The notes beneath the pieces are model-generated. The model was not told the origin of the DNA. It made no database searches and saw nothing but the letters and a program-made list of their open reading frames with translations. From NCBI GenBank assembly GCA_934096585.1, contig CAKOMG010000003.1:1-64000 (forward strand): 64,000 nucleotides of DNA. The letters are read 5' to 3'. Made by a program: the position numbers and the translations under genes. Below, in pieces: positions 43,208-54,800 of the stretch (position 1 is its first letter; each line of letters starts with the position of its first letter). The stretch is from an uncultured Bacilli bacterium (GTDB lineage Bacteria > Bacillota_I > Bacilli_A > ML615J-28 > CAG-698).

Positions 43208-43486
43208 CTAGATGTTAATTAATTTTATACCATAGAAAGCACATATTTCTTCTAGCTTTTTATTATATTTCATTGTTAAAACTAAATCGATATCGATTGA
43301 AATAAATATTTCATCTAAATAATAATTTAATTCTTCTACTAATCCTTCATCGTTAAGTGATATATCACCTATGAGAATAATATTATTTTTATTTTTTACA
43401 TATTTTAAAGAGCAAACTTTTTCTAGAATGATAATATTCTTATCTTCAATTATATTTTTACTTTCTTTTGTTATTATAATCAACAT
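43208..43486 (-). CDS. Hypothetical small protein, divergent from recU
   Basis: 92 residues from ATG 43486, which has GAGGTGA upstream; the in-frame GTG at 43495 overlaps that motif. I do not recognise it. It alternates short hydrophobic strands and helices (MLIIIT, IIILE, NIILIGD, IDIDLVLTM, IKLINI), like half of a Rossmann-type or toprim-like fold, with an acidic EGLVEELNYYLDEIFI helix. No membrane segment or signal. It is transcribed divergently from recU across a short gap and has its own terminator. Confidence 0.6.
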   Translation of the reverse strand: MLIIITKESKNIIEDKNIIILEKVCSLKYVKNKNNIILIGDISLNDEGLVEELNYYLDEIFISIDIDLVLTMKYNKKLEEICAFYGIKLINI

Positions 43487-43549
43487 AGATTTCACCTCAT
43501 CATATTTTATGTTGTCATAATAACTTATGTATAATTAAAAAGCACATTA

Positions 43550-43578
43550 TTTACATTAAATAAATTTTATGTTATAAT
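43550..43578 (+). promoter_or_regulatory. Promoter for recU
   Basis: TTTACA (43550-43555), 17-bp spacer, TATAAT (43573-43578). Confidence 0.85.
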
Positions 43579-43601
43579 AACTATAAAGAGGTAAATGATA
43601 A

Positions 43602-44174
43602 ATGGTTAAATATCCGATTCCTAAAACTTCTACGCAAAACACAATCTTTAAATCACGAGGCATGGTTTTTGAAAATGAACTAAATAAATCCAATGAATAT
43701 TATTTAAATGCTAATATAGCAGTTATATATAAAAAACCAACGCCTATAAGAATTGTAAAGGTAGAATATCCATCAAGATCACATGCAAGAATAGTTGAAG
43801 CTTATTACCAAACCCCTTCTACAACTGATTATAATGGTGTTTATAGGGGTAAATATATTGATTTTGAAGCAAAAGAAACTCAAAATAATAGCTTTTCATT
43901 TAGTCATATATTTCCTCATCAAGTAGAACATTTATTAAAAGTTAATAGACATGGTGGCATTGCCTTTGTTATAATATATTTTAAAAAACTTGATAAAATA
44001 TATTTAATTGATATCATTGATTTTTATAAGCTTTATTCAAGCGGACTAAAAGGTGGTAAAAAAAGTGTTAGTTATAATGAAATTGAAGCTGATGGTGGTT
44101 TATTAGTAAGTCGTTCTTTTACTCCTCTAATTGATTATATTAAGCAAGTAGATGAATTATATTTTAAGAATTAA
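43602..44174 (+). CDS. recU: Holliday junction resolvase RecU
   Basis: Homodimeric nuclease that cuts Holliday junctions during recombination and chromosome segregation. 190 residues. Recognised from the N-terminal TIFKSRGMVFENELNKSNEYY, the catalytic PSTTDYNGVYRGKYIDFEAKET (Asp-Glu-Lys core), and HIFPHQVEHL. GAGGT precedes the ATG. In Bacillus it pairs with pbpA/ponA; here it stands alone and is the only plus-strand gene on the right arm. Confidence 0.95.
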   Translation: MVKYPIPKTSTQNTIFKSRGMVFENELNKSNEYYLNANIAVIYKKPTPIRIVKVEYPSRSHARIVEAYYQTPSTTDYNGVYRGKYIDFEAKETQNNSFSFSHIFPHQVEHLLKVNRHGGIAFVIIYFKKLDKIYLIDIIDFYKLYSSGLKGGKKSVSYNEIEADGGLLVSRSFTPLIDYIKQVDELYFKN

Positions 44175-44231
44175 TAGAATTTAATAATAAAGAAGCATAA
44201 ATTGCATATATTTTATTTTCATTAATTTAAT

Positions 44232-44275
44232 AAAAGAAACTCTGAATACTAGTTTATTTAGAGTTTCTTTTATTT
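44232..44275 (+). terminator. Terminator after recU
   Basis: Twelve-bp stem AAAAGAAACTCT (44232-44243) with AGAGTTTCTTTT (44260-44271). Confidence 0.7.
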
Positions 44276-44295
44276 CTTCTATATTCTTTAACACT

Positions 44296-44550
44296 TCACT
44301 TGTTAATATTTTGTTTTTTTAAAACAAAATGCATTTGAAATCCTAATAATTGTTTAAATTCTCCTTCTACTACTCCCGCTATAAATCCATCATAGGCTCA
44401 TCTTCCATTTCTTTAGTAATACCTTTAAATACATTATCACCATTTTGATAACTTTCTATTCCATCTATTATCATTTGACTTATTGCAGATTGAGAAGTTT
44501 CATAAAGTGTTGTTATAATAGAACATAAAGAAAGTCCTATATAGACTAGC
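44296..44550 (-). pseudogene. Frameshifted gene remnant
   Basis: On the minus strand one frame reads SIITTLYETSQSAISQMIID then GIESYQNGDNVFKGITKEME and DEPM before a stop near 44380. A +1 shift at that point continues as GFIAGVVEGEFKQLLGFQMH to a stop at 44296-44298. No start codon or ribosome-binding site remains upstream, so the 5' end is missing too. I do not recognise the family. The ordered, non-random amino acid pattern on both sides of the shift supports decay of a real gene. Confidence 0.45.
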
Positions 44551-44680
44551 TATATAAGGCTTTCATTTATTTATTCTTTTGTATATCAAATTATAGTAAA
44601 TTATTACGGTAGTCATCTACCAGAAAATTATTAAATTTATTTTAAGTTATGATTTTTTAAAAAATATCTAGTAATTCTAA

Positions 44681-44721
44681 GATGCATAAAAAAAAGGCCA
44701 AAAATAGCCTTTTTTTGCATC
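44681..44721. terminator. Terminator after the thiT operon
   Basis: GATGCA ... GGC pairs with GCC ... TGCATC (44681-44721) through A/T runs, giving T tracts on both strands. It ends the minus-strand 120-residue gene. Confidence 0.8.
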
Positions 44722-44724
44722 TCA

Positions 44725-45087
44725 TTAATCAAAACTTTTTTTAACTCTTTCAATATATTTAATTAATGATTCCGATAAATGTTTATTCTCAATAGTTTCT
44801 AAATATATATTATACCAATATTCTTTTCTTATATCATTAGCTCTAGAATAGACAATTAAAATATATTTAAGAAAATTATCCACATAATCTTCTCCATCTT
44901 CAGTGTAAATAAATGCATTATAATACATCAAATATTTATCTAAAAATATTGCTAATGTATCCTTATCATCTATTTCTTCAACAGCATTATCAATAAAGAT
45001 TGAAACTTCGGAAACCAAAGAAACAGAATAATCATTATTGTTAATTAAATTTTCGATTTTATTTGTGTAATAATTTATTTCATTCAT
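44725..45087 (-). CDS. Hypothetical helical protein coupled to thiT
   Basis: 120 residues, acidic, apparently all helical (MNEINYYTNKIENLI, VSIFIDNAVEEIDDKD, DNFLKYILIVYSRAND, SESLIKYIERVKKSF). No signal peptide, membrane segment, or catalytic motif seen. I do not recognise the family. The ATG lies one base after the thiT stop, so it is translated from the same TPP-controlled transcript. A thiamine-related role is only a guess from position. Confidence 0.7.
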   Translation of the reverse strand: MNEINYYTNKIENLINNNDYSVSLVSEVSIFIDNAVEEIDDKDTLAIFLDKYLMYYNAFIYTEDGEDYVDNFLKYILIVYSRANDIRKEYWYNIYLETIENKHLSESLIKYIERVKKSFD

Positions 45088-45088
45088 T

Positions 45089-45661
45089 TTATTCAGGAAT
45101 ACCTTTATATATCAAACCTCTTACATGTAGAATTGTACCAACAACCATACAAATAACAGTTGAAATTCCCATATAAGGTAAATTATAGTAAATAAATGAA
45201 TAAACAAAGTATAAAGCATTACCTGTAACATGCCAACTTTCTGGTAAAGCAGCATATTCTTTAAAGAATATCACACCACTTAAACTATGAAATAAATATC
45301 TAGCAAAACACAATCCAAAAATAATTAAATTGAATTTAACAACATTTTTACCTTGTTTTTGAAAAAATCCAGTACATCCAAGAACAGTGAAAGCAAAAAT
45401 ATAATCAAAGAATATAGATCCAATATGCAAAGTCATGCCATCAACAAAGAAATTTATAACAGCATAACAGAATCCACCTGCTAATCCATATTTCCATCCA
45501 TTTCTAAATCCTATTAGTAAAACTGGTAACATAGCAAGAGAAATATGTCCTCCTTGAGGCATATTAAAAAATGGAACTAATTTAAATAAAATATCCAAAA
45601 CAACGGCTAAAGCAACTAAAATTGCAGTCTCAGTGAATTTTCTAACTTGATCATGTGACAT
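45089..45661 (-). CDS. thiT: Thiamine ECF transporter substrate-binding subunit ThiT
   Basis: Membrane S component that binds thiamine and docks on the shared energy-coupling (ECF) module; the module genes are not in the window. 190 residues, six predicted membrane segments. Signature features: the N-terminal TETAILVALAVVLDIL, FNMPQGGHISLAMLPVLLIGFRNGWKYGLAGGF, and the thiamine-site region near ARYLFHSLSGVIFF. Read from ATG 45661 with AGGAGG upstream (the frame runs back to 45721, inside the terminator). The upstream TPP riboswitch confirms the substrate. Confidence 0.95.
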   Translation of the reverse strand: MSHDQVRKFTETAILVALAVVLDILFKLVPFFNMPQGGHISLAMLPVLLIGFRNGWKYGLAGGFCYAVINFFVDGMTLHIGSIFFDYIFAFTVLGCTGFFQKQGKNVVKFNLIIFGLCFARYLFHSLSGVIFFKEYAALPESWHVTGNALYFVYSFIYYNLPYMGISTVICMVVGTILHVRGLIYKGIPE

Positions 45662-45678
45662 AATTATAATCCTCCTAT

Positions 45679-45707
45679 AAAAAAATTCTTTGGTAATTAC
45701 CAAAGAA
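45679..45707 (-). terminator. Leader terminator of the TPP riboswitch
   Basis: A perfect palindrome at 45686-45707 (arms TTCTTTGGTAA and TTACCAAAGAA) followed by seven T on the minus strand, between the aptamer and the thiT ribosome-binding site. This is the expression platform: TPP binding should favour termination. Confidence 0.88.
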
Positions 45708-45737
45708 CGTAAGAAAATCAACTTTAAGATTAATAAA

Positions 45738-45815
45738 TTTCCTACGCTAGCATTACCTAGATCAGGTTAAGGGTCGTTAACTAAATAACCTCTCAGCTTT
45801 CGCTCCCCTATTTAC
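45738..45815 (-). promoter_or_regulatory. TPP riboswitch (THI element)
   Basis: The minus strand shows the conserved order AGGGGAGC, GCTGAGAGG, GACCCTTAACCTGATC, GGTAATGCTAGCGTAGG. These are the hallmark blocks of the thiamine pyrophosphate aptamer. Confidence 0.96.
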
Positions 45816-45821
45816 TATAAT

Positions 45822-45850
45822 AGTATAGACCTTTTAGCTTTAAAAGTCAA
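45822..45850 (-). promoter_or_regulatory. Promoter for the thiT operon
   Basis: Minus strand TTGACT (45850-45845), 17-bp spacer, TATACT (45827-45822). Confidence 0.88.
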
Positions 45851-45888
45851 ATAAAAGTAGCACGCATATAAAAGAAAACGTGCTACTT
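45849..45888 (-). terminator. Terminator after the giant gene
   Basis: Stem AAGTAGCACG with CGTGCTACTT (45855-45864 and 45879-45888), then TTATTT on the minus strand. It ends just where the thiT promoter begins. Confidence 0.88.
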
Positions 45889-45893
45889 CTTCT

Positions 45894-48800
45894 TTAATTA
45901 TTGGCATTCTTTTTACAAATTACAGTAGAGTATGTATTCATTCTTTCTCCCCAATTATCTGAAGTTGTTACATCAGTAATATCAATTGTTAAATTGATAC
46001 GTTGTGTAATAATTGATGTTGGAGGAATATAAGAATTATCATTTAATTGATTATCGCTGTTAATTTTGCTACTATCTGTAATTGTATAAGTAGCTTCATG
46101 CCCATCCATTAAATCAAGATAAATATAATAAAATCCATAAGGTAAAGCTTGAAATGTATTTTCAATCACAAAACTATTACTTGCAATATCGTATTTAGCA
46201 AAGGCATTAATTATATGTAAAATTTTTGTTGGTTTATAATCCTTTTCGCCTGTTTTTTCACTGCTATCATAACAAATAAATTGAACAAATATCTGTTTAT
46301 CAGTATAATCTTTATTATTAGTCTTATCATTAATAGAGAAAGTAAAATAGATAGAATTTGTTAAGTCAATCACTGAAATATGATAATTTTTATAATATTG
46401 TGAAGATGGAACAAATGCTTCAGCATAAACAACATAATCTACATAATATAAATCATCTAAATCTTCGCTTTCCTCACCAACAAAATTCATAAATAAATCC
46501 ATATTTGCATTTGTTTGCATACCAACATATTGATTAATTTTATAAGTTGTACCATTATAATTGATTGTTGAAGCATATAAATCGTCAGTTACAGTTGAAT
46601 CTAACTTATTTCCTAATGATCTATCATCATTCATTAAATAGAATTCTGTTAAAGCCTCATTTGCATAGGTAATTAATTTATTTCCTTCATTATCAAAGAA
46701 AGAAACTATCAAATATCTTACATTATTAAAATAAACATATTGATAAATTGAAGCATGATCTTCTATTTTAAATAAAGGTGCGTAATCATCTAAGTTTGCA
46801 TTACTTACTGTTCCAACAATATAATAATCTTTTGCATCTTGAGCTGCATTAGTCAAATAAGTAATACCATATGTAGTTGTAATAACGAAGTCTTTACTTT
46901 GATTTTTAACAAGATCTTGATAAGTATTACCAATTTTATTATTATCATTATCTGTATTATCTGCATAAATAAGGTTTAAAGACATAACAGTTGCTAAGTT
47001 TGCAAGTTTTGTTGCTTCAGTTATAAAGGTGATTTTTTTCAAGAATGCATCTGTCGATTTAGTTTTTGAAATAATCAAATCACTTGATAAGTAGTTTCTT
47101 CGGTACGATCCATTTTCCCATATAGCTGGTGTAGTAGTTGATTCATATTCTAGATTGAAAATGTAGTCATCAATTTCACTGGCATTATAAAAACTTAATG
47201 TATATCCCTTATGTTTAATAGTTGACGTAAATACGCGTGTACTTGAATCGGGATATTTTGTTTTATCATAAGTTGATTTTACGCTTATTAATTCACTAAT
47301 ATCTTTATTATCTGGTTTATAAAAGTCATCCAAGTTATAAATCACACGATATTTTGGATTATTTCCTCTTGAAAAACTAGTTTTAATTACTCCAGCAGTA
47401 TCTGGTGTAATATCTAAAACTCCGCCATCTTGGTAAATAGATACATAATTATTTTTATTGTAATTTATACCTGTGATATAATCATTTCCATTTTTAGCCT
47501 TATTAAATGGCTCAATTTCTATCAAAGTATGAGTATATGTATTTGTAGCTGTACCATCTTCAGAAACGATTGTATAAGTGATTTTATAACTTAATTGACC
47601 ACCTGTATATACAGTAACATTATCTATAACTTCTACTTTACCACCATCAAACATTATTTCTGCTGAAGTAGTTACTTTTGCAAGCGGACTTGTGACAAGA
47701 TTATCTAAATAATCTGGTTTAACATTTCCGTCTTGTATTATAAAGTCATTGTAGTTAAAGTATCTACCAAATAAAATTGTACTACTTTGATTTTTACCCT
47801 TTGAAAAATCAATTATTTTTCCATCAAATGTTAATGAAATTAATTCAGCTTTATTAGACTGATTTTTGTTAAGTTTAATCGAATATTTTAAATTATTAGA
47901 GAAAATAAAATCTAAAGTATGTTCTCCTCCTGATAAATTAGGAGAGAATGTAATATCAAACGCAACATTTCCATCCCATGTTAAACCATTATCTTGAGTA
48001 ATTGAGTTTACTAAAGGTTTATTGTTAAATGAGAACAAAGGCTCTTTATCAGTACTTTGATATCTTGAATCAATATAAACATAACGTGTTAAATCAATTA
48101 AATTTGCAACATTCTTAATATTAGCGTTTAATAATAATCTTCCATTATTGTACTCTATATTATTAATTACAATATTACTTTGATTATCAATTTGGACATT
48201 AGTTTGTGTATTTGTTGAATAAGATGTGAAATTTAATTCTAAATTACCCGTTTCAACAATTTCAATTTCATAGTCTTTATAAACTGTTGTATCTTCTGCA
48301 TATACTCTTAAAACATTTTTAGTGTTTTTATTAATTGGTTTTGTTTCATAACCATTTTCAAGTGTTGCATTATCCGATATTTTATATGAATTAATAGAAT
48401 AAATAACATCATCTCCAGTAATTGTTGCTCCTAAATTACTTGGGACATAATATGTAACTTTACCTTCTGTATCACTAATATCTAAAGTAATATATTCATC
48501 ACTTGTTGTAAGAATATAACCATCTTTATTAACCAATGTCAAATCAAAAATTGTTGTTGCAATTGATAACTTTAATTGTTTCATTTCTTTTTTAATTGCA
48601 TAGTTAATTGAATTAATATTTGTTGTTGACTCATCATCATTATGAACTTTACTGCGCCAATCACTTGATGGATTATCGGTAACAACAAAGTAATTACCAT
48701 TTAATTCATATTTTGGATTATTATCTTTTTCTGCTAATACAAAGTTATCAGGAATAAAAGCGCCATTTAAAATACCGTGTGAACTAGCTAATGCATAAAT

Positions 48801-51800
48801 TCCATAACCTTGTGTTGCTAAGTTAAATCCAATTTCTTTCATTAATGCTTCAAATTTGGCATTATCAATAGATCCATCTTCATTATAATAACGATAATCA
48901 GCTTTTAATGATCTAATAATATTAAAAAGTTCTGAATCTTTAACTGTGATACTTTCATTTGTCTTACTATTTTCATTAATGACATTAAAATCCGTACTTA
49001 CATAAGCAGTAACTAAAAATTTCTTTTGTTCTTCTGTTAAATTACTTGAATTAATTTTATCCATTATTGATGTTATAAATCTACTTTCTTTAGATGTTAA
49101 CTCGATAATTGCACTTTTAATTAAATCAATATCTTCAATTCTATTAATGTATTCTTTTAAAACATCATCACTTGCAATACCTAGTAATATTGCTAGTTCT
49201 TCTGCCTGATCATATGTTATATAGTTCCATAATGAATCATTATTATTATAATCAAACATTGATCCTGAGAATAATGTAATCAAATTAATAAAATCATTTT
49301 TGTATAAAGAATCAAGATTGCCATTTAAATCTCTTCTTGTGTTATTAATAAAAGCATTAATTCTTCCAATATAATTCAAATATTTACTATTGCTTTGTAA
49401 TATTCTTTTAATCTCGGTTCTATCATCATCTGTTTCTGGAAAATTAACAAAATTATTATCTAATTTTTCATTTAAATTAATAGTTTTATTTACAATACAT
49501 ATCTCAAAAATTTGTATATCTGGAGAATTTGATTTTAAAACTACTTCTGTATTATTATTAATTCCATCAACATTAAATACATAACAACTTTCACCATTGA
49601 TTTCTTTATAATAATCAGAATTATTATATGATAGATTTAAAAAACCAGTCCCTGATGCATAAACAAATACATAACTATCATTAGAAACATTAAATAAAAT
49701 TTTATTATTTTCATTAACTAAATATAAAGCTTTAGTGTATACATTATTATCTATATTAACTTCAGATGATAATGTTAATATTTTCATAGGATTAGTATCT
49801 AGATTAAAAGTGAAATCTTGATATTCTCCTTGTGTTAAAATTCCACTAGAAACGTTAGTAAAATTAATATTATTGCAAATTAACTTTTTATAAATTTGCG
49901 AATATAAATGATTTAAATTATTATCTTCTGTATTATACTGTTTATCACGTAATTTAATTAAGTTATCACCTATTATATCATTTAAATTACGATCTAAATC
50001 ATTATATTTTGATTTTGATTCAATATTAAATTTAAATATTGAATTTGTGCTACTACTAACATTATCAAAAATTAAACTATTATAGTTATTATTATTGTAT
50101 TGCGTTATCGCAATACCATATATTTCAACAGGACTATTAAAAGTTACTGTATATGTAGCATTTCTTGTTAAATAATTATTTTCTGTTATAACCTTTTTTT
50201 CGTTAGTATATGTATACGAAGTAGAATTATTATTGACAATTAGAGACATAGAACCATTATCATTTATTCCTCGTATAACAATAGTAAAACGCAAATACCA
50301 AGCGTTGGGAACTGTAAAAGTAAATTGTTGATTCGCTAAAGTAGTTCTCAACACTTTATTGACAGTTGTATTTGTATTTCCTAAAGATATAGGTTCTGCT
50401 TTTGTTAAAGACACAAGTTCCCAATTGGCATTAGAATTAGCATTATCAAAATCATTATTTCCTTTTGTTTGAATATAAATTTCATATATTGTAATACCCC
50501 TAGATAACGTAAGCGTAACTGGATTTTGATCAGTACTATTATTAAATGTATATTCATTAATATTGTTATTTATAGTAATGTTATCAGTTGTAGTTCCACT
50601 ACTTAAATTTATTGTTCCAGAACCTTTCGCAACTAATTTAATAGTTCCCTTCAAATTTGGTGTAAATGATATTATTGAATTATTTTGATTAGAAGTTAAT
50701 CCGAAAACATATGTCTTATTATTAAAAGTATTATTCTCAATTAAGACATCAAACATACTACTATCGATATTTATATCAAAGTCATTTGAAAGAGTATTTA
50801 AACAATTATTAAGTAAAATGTCTGTAACATTAATTGTATTATAATTATCTAATAAAGTATTTTTGTCTAATTTTGAAATTATTTCAATTATTTCATCGTT
50901 AGATAAATTAGAATTATATTGTTTCAACATATCTGCAAAGCTAAATAAATATTTTATTCTGGTATCATTAAGATTAGAAATATCCATCTTTCCATATAAA
51001 TATGCATAATAGCCATAATTATCATTTAATAAATAATCTAAAATAAATTTGAAGTTATTTAGTTTTACAGCTCCATAAATACTAACATCATCACTTGTGT
51101 CACCATTATATTGGTCAATCAAGTAATTCGCAAATGTTTTTGAATCAACTGTTAAATAATCTTTAATTGTGCCATGAATACTTGATATTGTATCATTATT
51201 ATCCGCAATTGAAGTTAAAAAGTCGTTAACAAATGAAGCATCATTATTAAATAATTGTAACAATAATTTTTTTATTACTTTAATAGATTTAGATTTATTA
51301 GTACTTGAAAATAAATAATTATTACAAATATTATTTATAATATCAATTTCATCTTGTGATTCGACATAGGCATCAGTATAACTAGTAAGTCTACCATCTA
51401 ATTTAACTAAATCTGAAGCTGAATAATCAATGTACTGTGTAGTATACCAATAAATAGTATTGCCATTATATGAATCTTTGGCGGTGAAATATGAAGCAAA
51501 ACCAGCTTTCCATGGATTATAATACATATAAATACCTGTATAATTGGCGGATGAAATATAATATTTAGTAGCACTTTTTAAAATAATATCACTATATACA
51601 TCAACATCAGTTATTGTATAATCTGTTTTTACACCATTAACATCAGTTATAGAATATGTATAGGTACTTCCGTTAACTGTTAAACCTGATATATGACTAT
51701 CGCCATTAATAGTTGTACCACCAAAATTATTTAAATTATTACCCAAATTTGAAAAATTATCAAAATGTGATTCACTAACAAATTGATTATTATTTGTATC

Positions 51801-54800
51801 AAAAAAGAATATTTTACCATTAATTTGATTGCCTAAAGTTTTATTGGTTGTTACAAAGCCATTGACATATTTATTAGGTAATTGATTACCAGTTTGATAA
51901 GTACCACTAGCATATTTATCAATATCAGTAAAACTAGTATCATAAGTTATTCCGTTGATTCTATCTGTATATTTATTACCATTTGCATTAATAAAAGGGC
52001 CATAAAAATAAGTATCTGGATTAACTTTTGTTTGGTAATCAAATATTAATGATTCTCTTTTGTCATCGTCAAAGTTTATTACATTTCTTCCATTTGGTGC
52101 AGGAACTGTATCTGATTGGAATGTATTTCTTGCTTCTGTTGCCTTTGCATAAATTCCTTTGTGACTATTTCCATTAATGTCGTTAATATTTTTGAATAAA
52201 CTATCTAAATAAGTTTGAAATTCAGGAATTAATCTTATTTTATTCCATAGCTTTAAATAATTATTATTTAATGCCAAATCATTATCTTGTGTAATTGAAG
52301 TATCAAGTTCTTTTGATATTTTTTCATAATATTTAATTTCAGAATTCAAATTATCAATAATATCAGAAAATGAATTATAATCAGTATTATTATTTAATAC
52401 TTTTTCAAATAGTTGTTGCTTTTCAGTTTCACTCATTTTTTCCAGTACATCATACATTTTTAATATTTTACTATCTTCAGTACTTGTAATATCTAATTGT
52501 TTATATAAATCAAAAATTATATTAGTATCAATATTATTCAATAATATTTTAATTACTTTTCTTTTAGCGTTTAATAGATTAGTTTGATTAATATAATCTT
52601 TAATAATATTATCGTCATTATTTAATAATTCTATATAAGCATTAACTATTTGTTTTAATTTGTCATTGGACAAACTTTCAAAATAACTTTGTAACTTTTC
52701 TTTTATTACTACTTTTTCTGACAAGTTAGATGAAAATATATCAGTTAAAATAGTAGAAAATACTTTATTATTATTTGCATCTGTAAAAAGTATTGAATTC
52801 AAAAAAGCTTTAATATCAATGTCTTTATTTTCATTAATATATTTCATTAAAAGCGTTACAACACTAGATCTAATTTCACTAGTGATTGCATTAATATTTG
52901 AACTTTCAAAAAATAAATAACTTAATAATTCTTGCAAATTAGTTAAATCATTATTTTGAATTAGTGATTCTGTTAATTGAATTACTACTTCTGTTTTACA
53001 ATTAGAAATCCATGAATCAGTATTTATAGCTTTTGATACTAATGAAGTATATTTAGTAACTGAAATATTTTCATACATTGTAATTACTTTTTCTAATGAT
53101 GTTAAATCATTTGCAAAATCAATTGACGCATTTAAAAAAGCTATTGTTCTCCAACCAATTTTTTCAATTAGGTAATCATTAACTTTCGTGAAAGCAACAA
53201 ATTGAAAATAATCACTAATAAATTTATCAGTAATTTCAGTTGCTTCTATTTTTCCTTCAACTGCTTTTCTAAATTGGAATTCTTCATTAAATACACCTAA
53301 ATAAGTTTTACCCAAAATTTCTTCAGTTCCAGTACTTAATGGTCCATATTGAACAGTTGCTCCCATAAATTTATCAAAAGTATATAGCCCATTAGTAAAG
53401 TTAACATAAGTTGATACCATTGTATCTACGTTTGGATGAACATTGCTTGATATACCATATTGTCCACCAATAATTGATATTGTGTTACAGAAATTGATTA
53501 AGTATCTAATCGAAATATTTTGTGCATTATCACTATTATCAAAGTTAGCAATACCTATTATTGATCCTAAATAAGTGTCTTTCGCAAAACCTAACGTATC
53601 AATGGATGCATAATCAGATTGATTAGCAAATGACATATTCATTAATTCTTGATAAGTTTGATTATCTTTAGTTGGGTCATCTTTGATTCCTTCTTTAAAA
53701 GCTTGTGAACCTTTATTAATTCCCCAAATATTACCATAGTTAATAGAGTTAGCGATAATTACTTTATTAGTATTTGTAACTTCATTCTTAAATAAACTAA
53801 ATTTAATTAAACTAAAAATACCGCTACTAATTTCAGATCCATAAATATTGCCATAGTTTACAGTATTAATAATCGAGCATAATCCTAAAGCCATAATACC
53901 AGCACTTTTTGCATGTTGTTCTTTTTCTATACTATCTACATTTTCACAATAATTATGTGAATATATTTCCCCATAATTTATTGTGAATAAAATCATTTGT
54001 GAAGCATTATTAGTAGTTCCATCATAATCATTATATAATTCATCAATATCATTACGAACAGATATACCAGCACTATTCGCCCATGAATTTGTGCTAGAAG
54101 ACATATTAAATGCTTTAATTACACCATTATTAGCAGAATCTTTAATTTGTGCATATTTTCCAATATTAGAGAAAGTTATACCCGCTGAGTTAACTTCAAA
54201 ATCTCTTTTAAAGTTATAATTTCCATTAGGTTTTACAATATAATTAAAGTTAGTAATATCACCAATATTAAATGTATTACTTATAATTGATTCATTAAAT
54301 GAACAAATGCCCGAAATATTTGAACTACCATATAATAATGAAGTATTAGTATTTGATGAAGTATATTTAATTCCAATTATAATATGTTCATTTGCAGATT
54401 TAATTTCCTCACTTGTTATATTAACAGTTTCTGAAGCGTAATTTGTTGAGGTAATAGTTCCATTATTAATTGCATTATTTAACGTACCAATAAGATCACT
54501 ATCATAATTATCATTTAAAGGGTTATATTTTGAAAATGTTGAATCAGTAAATGTAGATCTATTGGCATAACAAATTCCAGAAATATAAAGGTTATAAATA
54601 AATGTATTAACATTTTTATCAATATAAAAATTAATATTTCCATTATTAGAAATAATATTTGCACTATACCCTCTGCTCACTTCTTCAAACACACCAGTAA
54701 TAACAAATTTTTTAAATCCATTAGTTAATGTTAAAGCATTGGTTGAGTTGTTAGAAATATTTGCATTAATGTTTCCTTCATTTCTTATATCTGTCAAATT

